A stretch of DNA of 51,356 nucleotides from Eubacterium sp. (GTDB lineage Bacteria > Bacillota > Clostridia > Lachnospirales > Lachnospiraceae), in assembly GCA_017420535.1 (NCBI GenBank), contig JAFOIV010000037.1, forward strand, positions 1 to 51,356, written 5' to 3'. The stretch's first letter is position 1. Every line of letters starts with the position of its first letter. Below the pieces are notes generated by a model. The model searched no databases. It saw nothing but the letters and a program-made list of their open reading frames with translations, and was not told where the DNA came from. Made by a program: the position numbers and the translations under genes. Below, in pieces: positions 1-7,739 of the stretch.

Positions 1-1
1 T

Positions 2-376
2 AAATATACAGTCCTTGAAAATGTTGAACTGCCGCTCTTAATAAGAAATGTTCCTAAAAAAGAGAGAAGAAGGAAGGCTATGGAAGTCCTTACTTCTCTC
101 GGAATAGAGAAGCTTAAAAATAAAAGACCTGCGAAACTATCTGGTGGTGAAAAACAAAGATGTGCAGTAGCAAGAGCAATAGCTGCAGATGTACCGCTGA
201 TACTTGCAGATGAGCCAACAGGTGCCCTTGATTCAGCTAACGGAGAAAATATTATGGAAATCTTTACAAAGCTGAATAAAGAAGGAAAGACCATAATCGT
301 AGTAACCCATGACGAGCATGTGGCATCATATTGCGAAAGAATAATAAGATTAAAAGACGGAAAACTTGTGGATTAA
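2..376 (+). CDS. ABC transporter ATP-binding protein, C-terminal part (LolD/MacB type)
   Basis: The reading frame is open from the left edge, so the true start lies outside the window. Visible in order: a YTVLENVELPLL stretch typical of the helical-domain entry in the LolD/MacB/FtsE branch, the ABC signature LSGGEKQR, Walker B with D-loop LILADEPTGALD, and the H-loop VVTHD. Proteins of this type drive MacB/FtsX-like permeases that export peptides, lipids or antibiotics; Walker A and any partner permease must lie upstream. The protein ends normally after LKDGKLVD. The substrate cannot be told. Family assignment is firm. Confidence 0.92.
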   Translation, partial: KYTVLENVELPLLIRNVPKKERRRKAMEVLTSLGIEKLKNKRPAKLSGGEKQRCAVARAIAADVPLILADEPTGALDSANGENIMEIFTKLNKEGKTIIVVTHDEHVASYCERIIRLKDGKLVD

Positions 377-445
377 ATATAAATAAAGACGTGAAAAGAA
401 TCCCTCTAAAGGTATTTGCTCAATGCTGTAAAGTATAAACAAACA

Positions 446-536
446 GCCCCGATAGTATAAAAGATGCGAAAGAATCGTGCCAAAGGGCATGTTTGGCCCG
501 CTGGCGCGATTGCTTGAGCATCAATACTATCGGGGC
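446..536. repeat. Long nested inverted repeat (three-tier hairpin)
   Basis: A perfect 13-bp outer stem pairs 446-458 with 524-536 (GCCCCGATAGTAT). Inside it 463-467 pairs with 518-522 (GATGC/GCATC), 473-482 with 502-511 (10 bp, one G-U pair), and 485-488 with 496-499 around a short loop. The right arm's outer part is echoed at 553-578 (CTATCGG(G/A)(G/A)CGTTCGTT). It lies between convergent genes. There is no T-run, so it is not a plain intrinsic terminator. It may be a REP/MITE-like repeat or a structured 3' element. Confidence 0.7.
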
Positions 537-591
537 GTTCGTTTGCCAATTGTACTTGAACATCTATTCTATCGGGACGTTCGTTCGTCTA

Positions 592-1968
592 TTATATTTT
601 TACATCCACTTTCAATTTTTTCTTCGAGATCATAAAGTAAGCCCCCATTACCAGCGTACCTGTTATGCACCAGGAAACAGGATATACATTTAACAGCATT
701 TCATAAGTCTTACTTATTGGGAAGATAAAGTAGATCCAGAATAATCGGAATCCTACACATCCAAATATCGTAAGAATGGTTGGGGTTGCTGAATATCCCA
801 TACCACGCAGATTTGAACCTGATATCTCATAGGTAGATGCAATGCACTGGAAAGAGATAACATGGATCATTCTGATGTATGCAGCCTGTACTACCTCTTT
901 ATCGCTAGAGAAAAGAGAAAGAACCGGGCCGTGGAAAATCAGCAGCAGAATATCTATTGCAAGAGATGATAAGAGACCACAGAGAAGAGTATATCTGAAT
1001 ACTTTTCTGCAACGGTCTTTCTTACCGGCTGCATAGTTCTGACTCATAAAGGTCGTAGCTGACTGGTTAAATGAATTAATGGCATAGTATCCGATGGTTT
1101 CTATATTCTGTGAGGCTGTTGAGCCGGCCATTATGGTTGAATTAAAGCCGTTAAGGTGAGTCTGTATTATACTGTTCGAAAATGAGAAGATCATTCCCTG
1201 TATTCCTGAAGGAACACCAATTCTAAGCACTTCTAAGAAGAATTCCTTATCAAATTTTAATTCATGCACATTAAGACGAAAATCCTCATCTCCTTTTATG
1301 AGGAAAACTATTATGAATATAGAACTAATGGCATTGGAAATAACTGTAGCAATAGCAACTCCGGCAACACCCATTTTAAATACAATGACCAAAATGAGAT
1401 TGAGGGATACATTTACAAGGCCGGAGAAGAGAAGAGCAAAGAATGGTCTTCTGCTGTCGCCGCGGCTTCTAAGTATTGCAGCTCCAAAATCATAGATCAT
1501 TATAAATGGCATTCCCAGAGAATAAATCTGCAGGTATTTGATTGCAAGATATAGCACGTCGTCAGGTGTTTTCATAAGACGAAGCACAGGTGATGCCAGG
1601 ATAAGACCTAGCACAAGTAATAGGATGCCACTAAATACTGCCAGGATCATTATAGTTGTTATGGCAGTATTGATCCTCTTTCTTTCGTTGTGACCTATGA
1701 GACGGCCTATTGATACATTTGCACCTACAGAAAGCCCTACAAAAAGGGAGACTATAAGACAAATTACAGAGGCATTTGCTCCAACTGCCGCCATATCCTG
1801 AGAACTTGCAAAATTACCTACAACAGCCGTATCGCAGGAGTTAAACAGCTGCTGAAGTATGCTTGAACCTGCAAGCGGAAGGGCGAAAATGATAATCTTA
1901 TCCAGTAAGGAGCCCTCTAACATATTTACTTCATTTTTTTGTGTTAAATTATTTTTACCCATACACAT
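592..1968 (-). CDS. MATE-family multidrug/organic cation exporter
   Basis: Cytoplasmic-membrane antiporter of the MATE (NorM/DinF) family, which exchanges cations for toxic organic compounds; the natural substrate cannot be inferred. The 458-residue protein has the family pattern of about twelve hydrophobic segments, beginning with MLEGSLLDKIIIFALPLAGSS and the conserved segment DTAVVGNF...AVGANASV, then a second half starting near PSGIQGMIFSFSNSI. The start is uncertain: ATG at 1968, 1962 and 1923 are in frame and none has a strong ribosome site, and the conserved family sequence begins only at the last. It is transcribed divergently from pgi and convergent with the ABC ATPase. It looks intact. 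Confidence 0.92.
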   Translation of the reverse strand: MCMGKNNLTQKNEVNMLEGSLLDKIIIFALPLAGSSILQQLFNSCDTAVVGNFASSQDMAAVGANASVICLIVSLFVGLSVGANVSIGRLIGHNERKRINTAITTIMILAVFSGILLLVLGLILASPVLRLMKTPDDVLYLAIKYLQIYSLGMPFIMIYDFGAAILRSRGDSRRPFFALLFSGLVNVSLNLILVIVFKMGVAGVAIATVISNAISSIFIIVFLIKGDEDFRLNVHELKFDKEFFLEVLRIGVPSGIQGMIFSFSNSIIQTHLNGFNSTIMAGSTASQNIETIGYYAINSFNQSATTFMSQNYAAGKKDRCRKVFRYTLLCGLLSSLAIDILLLIFHGPVLSLFSSDKEVVQAAYIRMIHVISFQCIASTYEISGSNLRGMGYSATPTILTIFGCVGFRLFWIYFIFPISKTYEMLLNVYPVSWCITGTLVMGAYFMISKKKLKVDVKI

Positions 1969-2000
1969 GATTTTATACTGTTTTTTTAATAATTGCTATT

Positions 2001-2026
2001 TTGTTTTGTGAAAATAATGTTATAAT
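2001..2026 (+). promoter_or_regulatory. Extended -10 promoter of pgi
   Basis: TGTTATAAT at 2018-2026 is a consensus extended -10 element (TGn plus TATAAT). The nearest -35-like TTGTTT (2001) is only 14 bases away, so recognition probably rests on the extended -10. It is followed by AAGGAAGG before the pgi ATG. Confidence 0.6.
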
Positions 2027-2071
2027 ATCACGTGGAATATTAGTAAAAATTTCTAAGGAAGGAATAAAAAC

Positions 2072-3652
2072 ATGATCAGCTGGAAAAATTTAGATGAGCT
2101 TAAGTCATTTCAGGAACTTAAGGAAGTAGAGAAGGTTAACTTAAGAGAAGTAATGTCTGGGGAAAAGGGTGCAGAACGTGTAAAGAATTACAGTGTACCT
2201 ATGGCAGAAGGTTTTGCATTTAACTATGCTGCTAAAGCAGTTGATGAAAATGTTATAGATAAGCTTGCTCAGCTTGCTGAGGAGGCAAACCTTGTTGAAA
2301 AATATGAGGCACTTTTAAATGGTGAGATAATCAATACTGGTGAGAAGAGACTCGTTCTTCACCAGCTTACAAGAGGTCAGCTTAAGGATGACGTTATGGC
2401 TGACGGTACAAATAAGAGAGATTTCTATGTTGAGCAGCAGACAAAGATGGCTGAGTTCGCAAAGAAGGTTCATGATGGTGAGATCGTAAACGAGCAGGGT
2501 GAAAAGTTCACAACTGTTTGTCAGATTGGTATCGGTGGATCTGATCTTGGTCCTAGAGCTATGTATCTTGCTCTTGAAGATTGGGCAAAGAAGAATGACA
2601 CATTCTTCATGGATGCTCATTTTATCTCAAACGTAGATCCTGATGATGCTACATCAGTTCTTAACTCAATTGATGTTGCACATACAATCTTCATTCTTGT
2701 ATCAAAGTCAGGTACAACACTTGAGACTCTTACAAATGAAGCATTTGTAAATGATGCTTTAACAAAGAAGGGACTTAATCCTTCAAAGCATATGATCGCT
2801 GTTACAAGTGAGACATCTCCACTGGCATCTTCAGATAACTATATGGCTGCATTCTTCATGGATGACTATATAGGTGGACGTTTCTCATCAACATCAGCAT
2901 GTGGCGGAGCAGTTCTTACACTTGCATTTGGCGCTGATGTATTTGCAGATTTCCTTGCTGGTGCTGCAGAAGAAGATAAATTAGCATTAAATAAAGATAT
3001 CAGAAAGAACCCAGAAATGCTTGATGCCCTTATCGGCGTATATGAGAGAAATGTACTTGGATTTGGTACAACAGCAGTTCTTCCATATTCACAGGCATTA
3101 AACAGATTCCCGGCTCACCTTCAGCAGCTTGATATGGAATCAAATGGTAAGTCAGTAAACAGATTTGGCGAGCCTGTTAACTATGTTACAGGTCCTGTAA
3201 TCTTTGGTGAGCCAGGAACAAATGGTCAGCATTCATTCTACCAGCTCCTCCACCAGGGAACAGATATCATTCCACTTCAGTTCGTTGGATTTAAGAATAA
3301 CCAGATCGGAAATGACGTAACAATCCAGGGCTCAACATCTCAGCAGAAGTTACTTGCAAATGTAGCAGCTCAGATAGTAGCATTTGCTTGTGGTAAGGAT
3401 GATGAGAACCTTAATAAGAACTTCAAGGGTAACCGTCCTTCATCAATCATTATTGGTGAACAGGTAAATCCTAAGACTCTTGGTGCTCTTCTTTCACACT
3501 TTGAGAATAAGATCATGTTCCAGGGATTTGCATGGAATGTAAATTCATTTGACCAGGAAGGCGTACAGCTTGGTAAGACTCTTGCTAAGAACGTTCTTAG
3601 TGGAAACACAGATGGTGCACTTAAGTGCTACAGTGATCTTCTTAACATCTGA
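2072..3652 (+). CDS. pgi: Glucose-6-phosphate isomerase
   Basis: Cytoplasmic enzyme interconverting glucose 6-phosphate and fructose 6-phosphate, linking glycolysis with glycogen and cell-wall sugar supply. The SIS-fold signatures are clear: IGIGGSDLGPRA near residue 153, ILVSKSGTTLET near 211, DDYIGGRFSSTSACGG near 267, the ESNGK region, GEPGTNGQHSFYQLLHQG near 389 and NSFDQEGVQLGK close to the C-terminus. At 526 residues it is longer than the roughly 450-residue Bacillus type. AAGGAAGG precedes the ATG. It is transcribed alone, with its own promoter and terminator. The uniform, strongly biased codon use suggests high expression. Confidence 0.97.
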   Translation: MISWKNLDELKSFQELKEVEKVNLREVMSGEKGAERVKNYSVPMAEGFAFNYAAKAVDENVIDKLAQLAEEANLVEKYEALLNGEIINTGEKRLVLHQLTRGQLKDDVMADGTNKRDFYVEQQTKMAEFAKKVHDGEIVNEQGEKFTTVCQIGIGGSDLGPRAMYLALEDWAKKNDTFFMDAHFISNVDPDDATSVLNSIDVAHTIFILVSKSGTTLETLTNEAFVNDALTKKGLNPSKHMIAVTSETSPLASSDNYMAAFFMDDYIGGRFSSTSACGGAVLTLAFGADVFADFLAGAAEEDKLALNKDIRKNPEMLDALIGVYERNVLGFGTTAVLPYSQALNRFPAHLQQLDMESNGKSVNRFGEPVNYVTGPVIFGEPGTNGQHSFYQLLHQGTDIIPLQFVGFKNNQIGNDVTIQGSTSQQKLLANVAAQIVAFACGKDDENLNKNFKGNRPSSIIIGEQVNPKTLGALLSHFENKIMFQGFAWNVNSFDQEGVQLGKTLAKNVLSGNTDGALKCYSDLLNI

Positions 3653-3675
3653 TCAATAAGATTATATTTAATATA

Positions 3676-3711
3676 ATAATCCCTCCTCTATTAGGAGGGA
3701 TTATGCTTTTT
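3676..3711 (+). terminator. Intrinsic terminator after pgi
   Basis: A perfect 12-bp stem pairs 3676-3687 (ATAATCCCTCCT) with 3693-3704, followed by a short T-run (3707-3711). It starts 23 bases after the pgi stop. Confidence 0.9.
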
Positions 3712-3720
3712 AATAAATAA

Positions 3721-3768
3721 AAATAACTCCACAAAGGCGCATGTTTTACTGCGACTGTGGAGTTATTT
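3721..3768. terminator. Bidirectional terminator between convergent genes
   Basis: AAATAACTCCACA (3721-3733) pairs perfectly with 3756-3768. There is a T-run on the plus side and an A-run on the left, which is a T-run for minus transcripts. It can stop both residual pgi transcription and the minus-strand lipoprotein gene ending at 3778. Confidence 0.85.
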
Positions 3769-3777
3769 TTTTAGCTT

Positions 3778-4242
3778 CTATCGGGTAGCACCACAGATAG
3801 AACATTCTTCATATTCGATATACTCGTCATATTCACTTACAGGAGCTGAGTCAGTTCCGGATGCGTAAGATCCTTCGTGATGGATAACTTTTGTTTTTGT
3901 TACCCAGTCGTGTTCATGCTCATTATTATCGCCTGAATCATTGGAATAATCTGTCGGATCATTATCATAATAACTGTTACTGGATCCTGTTTCTTTTGTT
4001 TGCTCTTCAGTGGTTAATTTTTCTGGTGTTTTATCTTCTTTTTTTGCGGTTGATGCTTCCGTTTTCTTAGGAACTGCTGTTGTTATCTCGGTAGTGCTTT
4101 CGGTAGTAGCTCTGGTGGTGTTTTCCTGTGGTATGCGAGGTTCCTTAATAGGAAGATCATTTCTCTTTCCACATCCAGTTATTATAGTGATACTAATGCA
4201 GGTAATCAGGATAAGGAATACTAATCTTTTAGCACGGTTCAA
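3778..4242 (-). CDS. Small secreted lipoprotein with Thr/Glu-rich linker and CxxC tail
   Basis: No function recognised. The 154-residue product starts with a lipoprotein signal (basic MNRAKR, hydrophobic core, lipobox ITGC), then a low-complexity Thr/Glu/Lys linker, an Asn/Asp/Ser-rich stretch and a C-terminal module EHEHDWVTKTKV...ECSICGATR. The HEHDW segment plus CxxC could form a small metal- or disulfide-stabilised unit; this is inference. The start codon is TTG (4240-4242), fixed by AGGAGG (plus-strand CCTCCT 4251-4256) eight bases upstream. It lies 85 bases after the histidine kinase gene on the same strand and may be co-transcribed with it. Confidence 0.75.
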   Translation of the reverse strand: MNRAKRLVFLILITCISITIITGCGKRNDLPIKEPRIPQENTTRATTESTTEITTAVPKKTEASTAKKEDKTPEKLTTEEQTKETGSSNSYYDNDPTDYSNDSGDNNEHEHDWVTKTKVIHHEGSYASGTDSAPVSEYDEYIEYEECSICGATR

Positions 4243-4327
4243 TATTTCTACCTCCTGAATAGATTGATATTATTGTTGATTACAGCATAGCACATATTTT
4301 AACAGATAATCTATGATATTATTGTGT

Positions 4328-6145
4328 CTAAAGACGTACGCAGATCTCGGATCTGAACTGGTTTTCCAAAGCCTCAAATTTAGCGGATCCCTGATGCCTT
4401 TCGGATATTGATTTAAGAGAACGAAGTCCGATGGCATCTCCTTTATGTTTTGTGGAATTAAAGAATTCACCATTTGGAAGGTAATTGCCATTTGAACTGT
4501 TATCCATAGTTATAAAAAGCATTTCACCTGCCTTCTGGGACTTGATGCTTATATAACGACTGCCTTTTGGAAGAACAGCGCAGGCGTCAATTGCATTTTC
4601 AAGTAGATTTCCAAATATCACACTAAGATCTGAATCCGAAATATGAGGATTAGAACGTGGAATTTCAATATTTGTATTAATATCTATATCGGAATTAATG
4701 GCGGTTTCTATATAATATTCAAGCGTAGAATTCACAATTACATTTTCGCAGTACTTCTTGTCTGAAATGGCAGGAATACTGTTTTCTATAGAAGAAAGAT
4801 AAGTTGAAAGTTCAATATATCTCTTCTTTTCAAGAAGATCAGACATGGTCCTGATATGATGCTTAAGGTCGTGACGCTGTTTTCTTATGTCATCAAAGTG
4901 AGTGATCATAAGTTCTAATTTATCTTTGCTTGCTTCGATAGTCTGGTTTTGGAGCTTCATATCATTTTTTAATTCGAGAGTATCGAGACTCTGCTTATAG
5001 ATCCTGCTGGATTCGATTCCGCCTAAGATTCCCAGGACGATAGAGAAAACAAACAGGCTATCCTGGAATATGAGCATCATCTGATCTAAAAAATGTATCT
5101 GGTAATTCAGATATTCCAGAACAGAAGAAAGAAGCATAAATACTGTGGCTAAAAAGAACCAGAGATCGCCCCATTTTCGGTCTTTTAAAAGGCGTTGAAG
5201 GACTATGATAGCCAGGGTAAGGAAGGTAACAGTAAGGAAAATCTGATAAAAATGGAATGATTTCTGTAATGGAACTACCCCCATTATGCCAAAGGCAAGA
5301 GTGATGATAAATGATAAGATCTCTATAAATGTTAAGTATTTTAAAACCTTATTATCTTCCATATTTAGTGATCTTTTTGTTGATTCGCAAAGTGGTATGC
5401 CTATGAAAAACATAGAAACAAATCCGGTGACATAAAGTACTGCCGGATAACGGGTCAAAAGTATAACCAGATTGTTGTTTGAGAATTGCCACAGTCCAGA
5501 GGAAAGGGCCATAAGTCCTGGCCATAAAAAGAAAGCTCCATGTTTAGGCGATTTCAGATAGAACAGGGAAAAAAACATAAGGATAAATCCAAGACTTATA
5601 TAGAAAAGAGAATTAAGCACATATCTGCCGTACTTTTCTATAAGATAATGGAAAATGGTAATTGAATCCCCGGCTATAGGTGGATATAAAACCACAGCGT
5701 TTCTGGTGTTTGAAGCGGTGTAAAGCATAGTAACTTCGTAAGGCTTATAACTCTTTGGAAGGGAAACAATCTTATATAATACAGGTGGATCGACAAAGAG
5801 TGAGGTTTTGGAGTTTTTTCCATAACTAAAGAGATGAGTTCCGCTGGCAAATACTTCTAAAGGACAATAAATCGAACTAATATAAATAGAAGAAGCATCA
5901 GGAGATACTCTATATTGAACCTTTACAACAGTTCCTGGTTTAAGATTAGATATTTTACATGGTAAGGTCGCTTTATATTCCTTTTCTCCATAAGAAACTG
6001 TAACGGAAGTTATATTGTACATAGGAACTCCCGGGGTAGAAGTATTTGTCGAATAGATGAGAGTATGGTTAACGATTATATAGAATAGCAAAACTATACT
6101 GGTTGTGATTATGATATTTACAAAATTTGAATTCTTTTTTTCCAT
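4328..6145 (-). CDS. Sensor histidine kinase with 7TM-DISM-like sensor and GHKL domain
   Basis: Membrane sensor partner of the LytTR regulator just upstream. The 605-residue protein has one N-terminal membrane segment (about 10-30), an extracellular region to about 170, a block of roughly seven hydrophobic segments (about 175-385) as in 7TMR-DISM sensors, a coiled linker (LELKNDMKLQNQTIEASKDKL split across it), the phosphoacceptor motif RQRHDLKHH (His about 425), the N-box NLLENAIDAC and a C-terminal G-box region AIGLRSLKSI. This is the AgrC/LytS-like GHKL class, not the classical HisKA class. The signal is unknown. It is 23 bases downstream of the regulator gene, clearly the same operon. Confidence 0.9.
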   Translation of the reverse strand: MEKKNSNFVNIIITTSIVLLFYIIVNHTLIYSTNTSTPGVPMYNITSVTVSYGEKEYKATLPCKISNLKPGTVVKVQYRVSPDASSIYISSIYCPLEVFASGTHLFSYGKNSKTSLFVDPPVLYKIVSLPKSYKPYEVTMLYTASNTRNAVVLYPPIAGDSITIFHYLIEKYGRYVLNSLFYISLGFILMFFSLFYLKSPKHGAFFLWPGLMALSSGLWQFSNNNLVILLTRYPAVLYVTGFVSMFFIGIPLCESTKRSLNMEDNKVLKYLTFIEILSFIITLAFGIMGVVPLQKSFHFYQIFLTVTFLTLAIIVLQRLLKDRKWGDLWFFLATVFMLLSSVLEYLNYQIHFLDQMMLIFQDSLFVFSIVLGILGGIESSRIYKQSLDTLELKNDMKLQNQTIEASKDKLELMITHFDDIRKQRHDLKHHIRTMSDLLEKKRYIELSTYLSSIENSIPAISDKKYCENVIVNSTLEYYIETAINSDIDINTNIEIPRSNPHISDSDLSVIFGNLLENAIDACAVLPKGSRYISIKSQKAGEMLFITMDNSSNGNYLPNGEFFNSTKHKGDAIGLRSLKSISERHQGSAKFEALENQFRSEICVRL

Positions 6146-6168
6146 ACTGATCTTTCTATAGAAGAAAA

Positions 6169-6894
6169 CTATTCAGAAATGTTTCTTGTGCATTCAAACA
6201 TATATTTCTTATAGCTGTCTTCAATCTCCTTTAAGCTGTTTCTTCTGATATATACGGAACCACCTTCAGACATATCAAACAGAAGGAGATCCTTGTTTAG
6301 AAAATTTACATGTATAAGGTTAACTATATAACTTTTATGGCATTTAATAAATGGTGGAAGTGGAAGAAGAGCCTCAATATCGGAAAGTTTATAATTGATC
6401 TCTTCGTCACGGCCGCCTGTAAGATGAAGGATCATACTATGGCCGCGTTGTTCTATATATCTTATCTGCATATAAGGAATGTCTAATTCTGAATAACCAC
6501 TTCGGATACGTAAAGAAGGAAGATTTTTCTTTTCGTAGGCTGCAAGAGAGAGAACTTCATTTATATCATTTTCATTAAAAGGTTTAGTTATATAACGATT
6601 AACATGATGTATATACCCATCCATGGCATGATCAAGACTTGTTGTGATAAAGGCAATAGGAATATGTTTATCTTTCTCTCTGATTTTTGTTACAGCTTCA
6701 ATTCCGTTCATGACAGGCATATAGATATCCATAAATATAAGGTCATACTTACAAGGATAATAAGAAGCGACCATGTCATTTCCATTTTCAAACAATTCAA
6801 TGTTAACAGTATAAGCAGATTTTTCTAATAATTTAAGAAGAACTGCTTGTTCCATCTTATCATCTTCACAGATACCTACATTTAAAATTTCCAT
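6169..6894 (-). CDS. LytTR-family response regulator
   Basis: DNA-binding response regulator of 241 residues. The receiver domain (about 1-120) has the acidic pocket GICEDD, the phosphoacceptor in LIFMDIYMP (Asp56) and the Lys in RYITKPF. A LytTR domain (about 135-235) carries IRYIEQRGHSMILHL and FIKCHKSYIVNL, typical of AgrA/LytR-type regulators that bind short direct repeats. The ATG is preceded by AGAGGG. First gene of the operon with the kinase. Regulators of this class commonly control their own promoters, which fits the repeats upstream (6965-7098). Confidence 0.93.
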   Translation of the reverse strand: MEILNVGICEDDKMEQAVLLKLLEKSAYTVNIELFENGNDMVASYYPCKYDLIFMDIYMPVMNGIEAVTKIREKDKHIPIAFITTSLDHAMDGYIHHVNRYITKPFNENDINEVLSLAAYEKKNLPSLRIRSGYSELDIPYMQIRYIEQRGHSMILHLTGGRDEEINYKLSDIEALLPLPPFIKCHKSYIVNLIHVNFLNKDLLLFDMSEGGSVYIRRNSLKEIEDSYKKYMFECTRNISE

Positions 6895-6964
6895 ATTTGC
6901 CCTCTTTTTTTCTTAAAGATTTAAAAACTGTATTATGTAAATAATCTAGATACCTATATAATAA

Positions 6965-7098
6965 GGTAACTTTGCGGTAACTATCACTAGTTTAGAACGG
7001 AATTCGGTCAAAATCAATAGAATCTTGGTTGAATTTAGAACAAAAAATTGAAAAATGTCAAGAACGAATTTTGGGTGAAAGTTGCACATGAACGGGAC
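6965..7098. promoter_or_regulatory. Cluster of direct repeats upstream of the LytTR operon
   Basis: Reading the minus strand, four GTTC cores lie at plus coordinates 6995-6998, 7038-7041, 7062-7065 and 7090-7093. The first three share an AATT(C/T)(C/T)GTTCT context; the first two continue as GTTCTAAA. Separately, GGTAACT occurs twice on the plus strand at 6965-6971 and 6976-6982, one helical turn apart. LytTR regulators bind short repeats of this kind, so these are candidate autoregulatory sites. The assignment is inference. Confidence 0.45.
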
Positions 7099-7116
7099 TT
7101 CCCTATTTTAAAGGAT

Positions 7117-7300
7117 TATTGCATAATGTAACTACAGTTGTTCTCGAAGTAATGGGATTGAATGCCAAGTCATCGGGGGATGAAAAGAGTTAAAAATATT
7201 CTATGGCATTCGTTGGTATCTATGAATTATTGTAGAGTATCACTGTGGGGTAAAAGTGAAGGCTTTTATATAACACCACGCCGACGGGCGTGGTTTTTTT
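7117..7300 (+). ncRNA. Candidate small RNA or leader RNA ending in a strong terminator
   Basis: No credible protein is encoded here, yet a strong terminator closes the region at 7276-7300. A promoter-like TTGCAC (7082-7087), 16-base spacer and TATTTT (7104-7109) would start a transcript near 7117, and the fourth GTTC repeat lies in that spacer. The RNA would fold: GAATGCCA (7160-7167) pairs perfectly with 7204-7211, enclosing a CATC/GATG hairpin (7171-7182). It could be a stand-alone small RNA or an attenuated leader of feoAB. I do not recognise a known riboswitch. Confidence 0.35.
7276..7300 (+). terminator. Intrinsic terminator with no coding gene before it
   Basis: CCACGCC (7276-7282) pairs with GGCGTGG (7287-7293), followed by seven T. 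The nearest upstream gene is on the other strand, so it must end a non-coding or leader transcript. Confidence 0.85.
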
Positions 7301-7323
7301 GTGCGAAGTCGAGCCAAAGTCAT

Positions 7324-7385
7324 ATATGCGGAGCATATACATCATATAACCCCCGGGCCTTCGCATTTATGCGAAAAGGCCTGGG
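7324..7385 (+). other. Two further hairpins in the feoAB upstream region
   Basis: ATATGC (7324-7329) pairs with GCATAT (7333-7338). A larger stem follows: 7352-7365 pairs with 7370-7385, with TTCGCA/TGCGAA around a TTTA loop, a two-base bulge, then GGCC/GGCC and CCC/GGG. No T-run follows, so these are not plain terminators. They may belong to a long feoAB leader. Confidence 0.5.
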
Positions 7386-7409
7386 CCCCTCTTCAGTGAA
7401 AATAATCTA

Positions 7410-7439
7410 TTGTATTCCTCCCCCTAATAGTATTATACT
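7410..7439 (+). promoter_or_regulatory. Possible feoAB promoter
   Basis: TTGTAT (7410-7415) and TATACT (7434-7439) are separated by 18 bases. No Fur- or DtxR-type palindrome was recognised around it. Confidence 0.4.
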
Positions 7440-7505
7440 TCTTCTTAATGTGAGATAGGACTAACTTACGTTTAACATATATAACAAAAATTGGAGGAAT
7501 TAGAA

Positions 7506-7727
7506 TTGAAGACCCTTAGAGACATACCTGTTGGAGGCAGGGCAAAGGTAGTAAAGGTTCATGGAGAAGGGGCGTTGAGAAGACGTATCATGGATATGGG
7601 GATTACGAAGGGTACAGAAATATTTGTTAAGAAAGTTGCTCCGTTTGGGGATCCTGTTGAAGTGACAGTTAGAGGTTATGAATTGTCCCTTCGTAAGGAT
7701 GACGCAGATATAATTGAGATGGAATAG
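7506..7727 (+). CDS. feoA: Ferrous iron transport protein A
   Basis: Small cytoplasmic SH3-like protein that works with the FeoB ferrous iron permease. The sequence MKTLRDIPVGGRAKVVKVHGEG...RRRIMDMGITKGTEI...DPVEVTVRGYELSLRKDDA is the full FeoA fold at 73 residues. Start choice: an in-frame TTG at 7491 overlaps the ribosome site GGAGG (7493-7497), so the TTG at 7506, eight bases after it, is the likely start and gives the usual FeoA N-terminus. It is 12 bases upstream of feoB. No FeoC is present. Confidence 0.93.
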   Translation: MKTLRDIPVGGRAKVVKVHGEGALRRRIMDMGITKGTEIFVKKVAPFGDPVEVTVRGYELSLRKDDADIIEME

Positions 7728-7739
7728 GATTGGATAGAA

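Noticed and set aside
493-693. 66-codon open frame near the left end
   Set aside because: It begins inside the hairpin element and overlaps the MATE gene antisense.
842-1554. Plus-strand open frames within the MATE gene
   Set aside because: They are antisense shadows with no ribosome sites and atypical proteins.
7162-7458. 98-codon open frame before feoA
   Set aside because: No ribosome site, runs across a strong terminator and hairpins, and the protein looks random.
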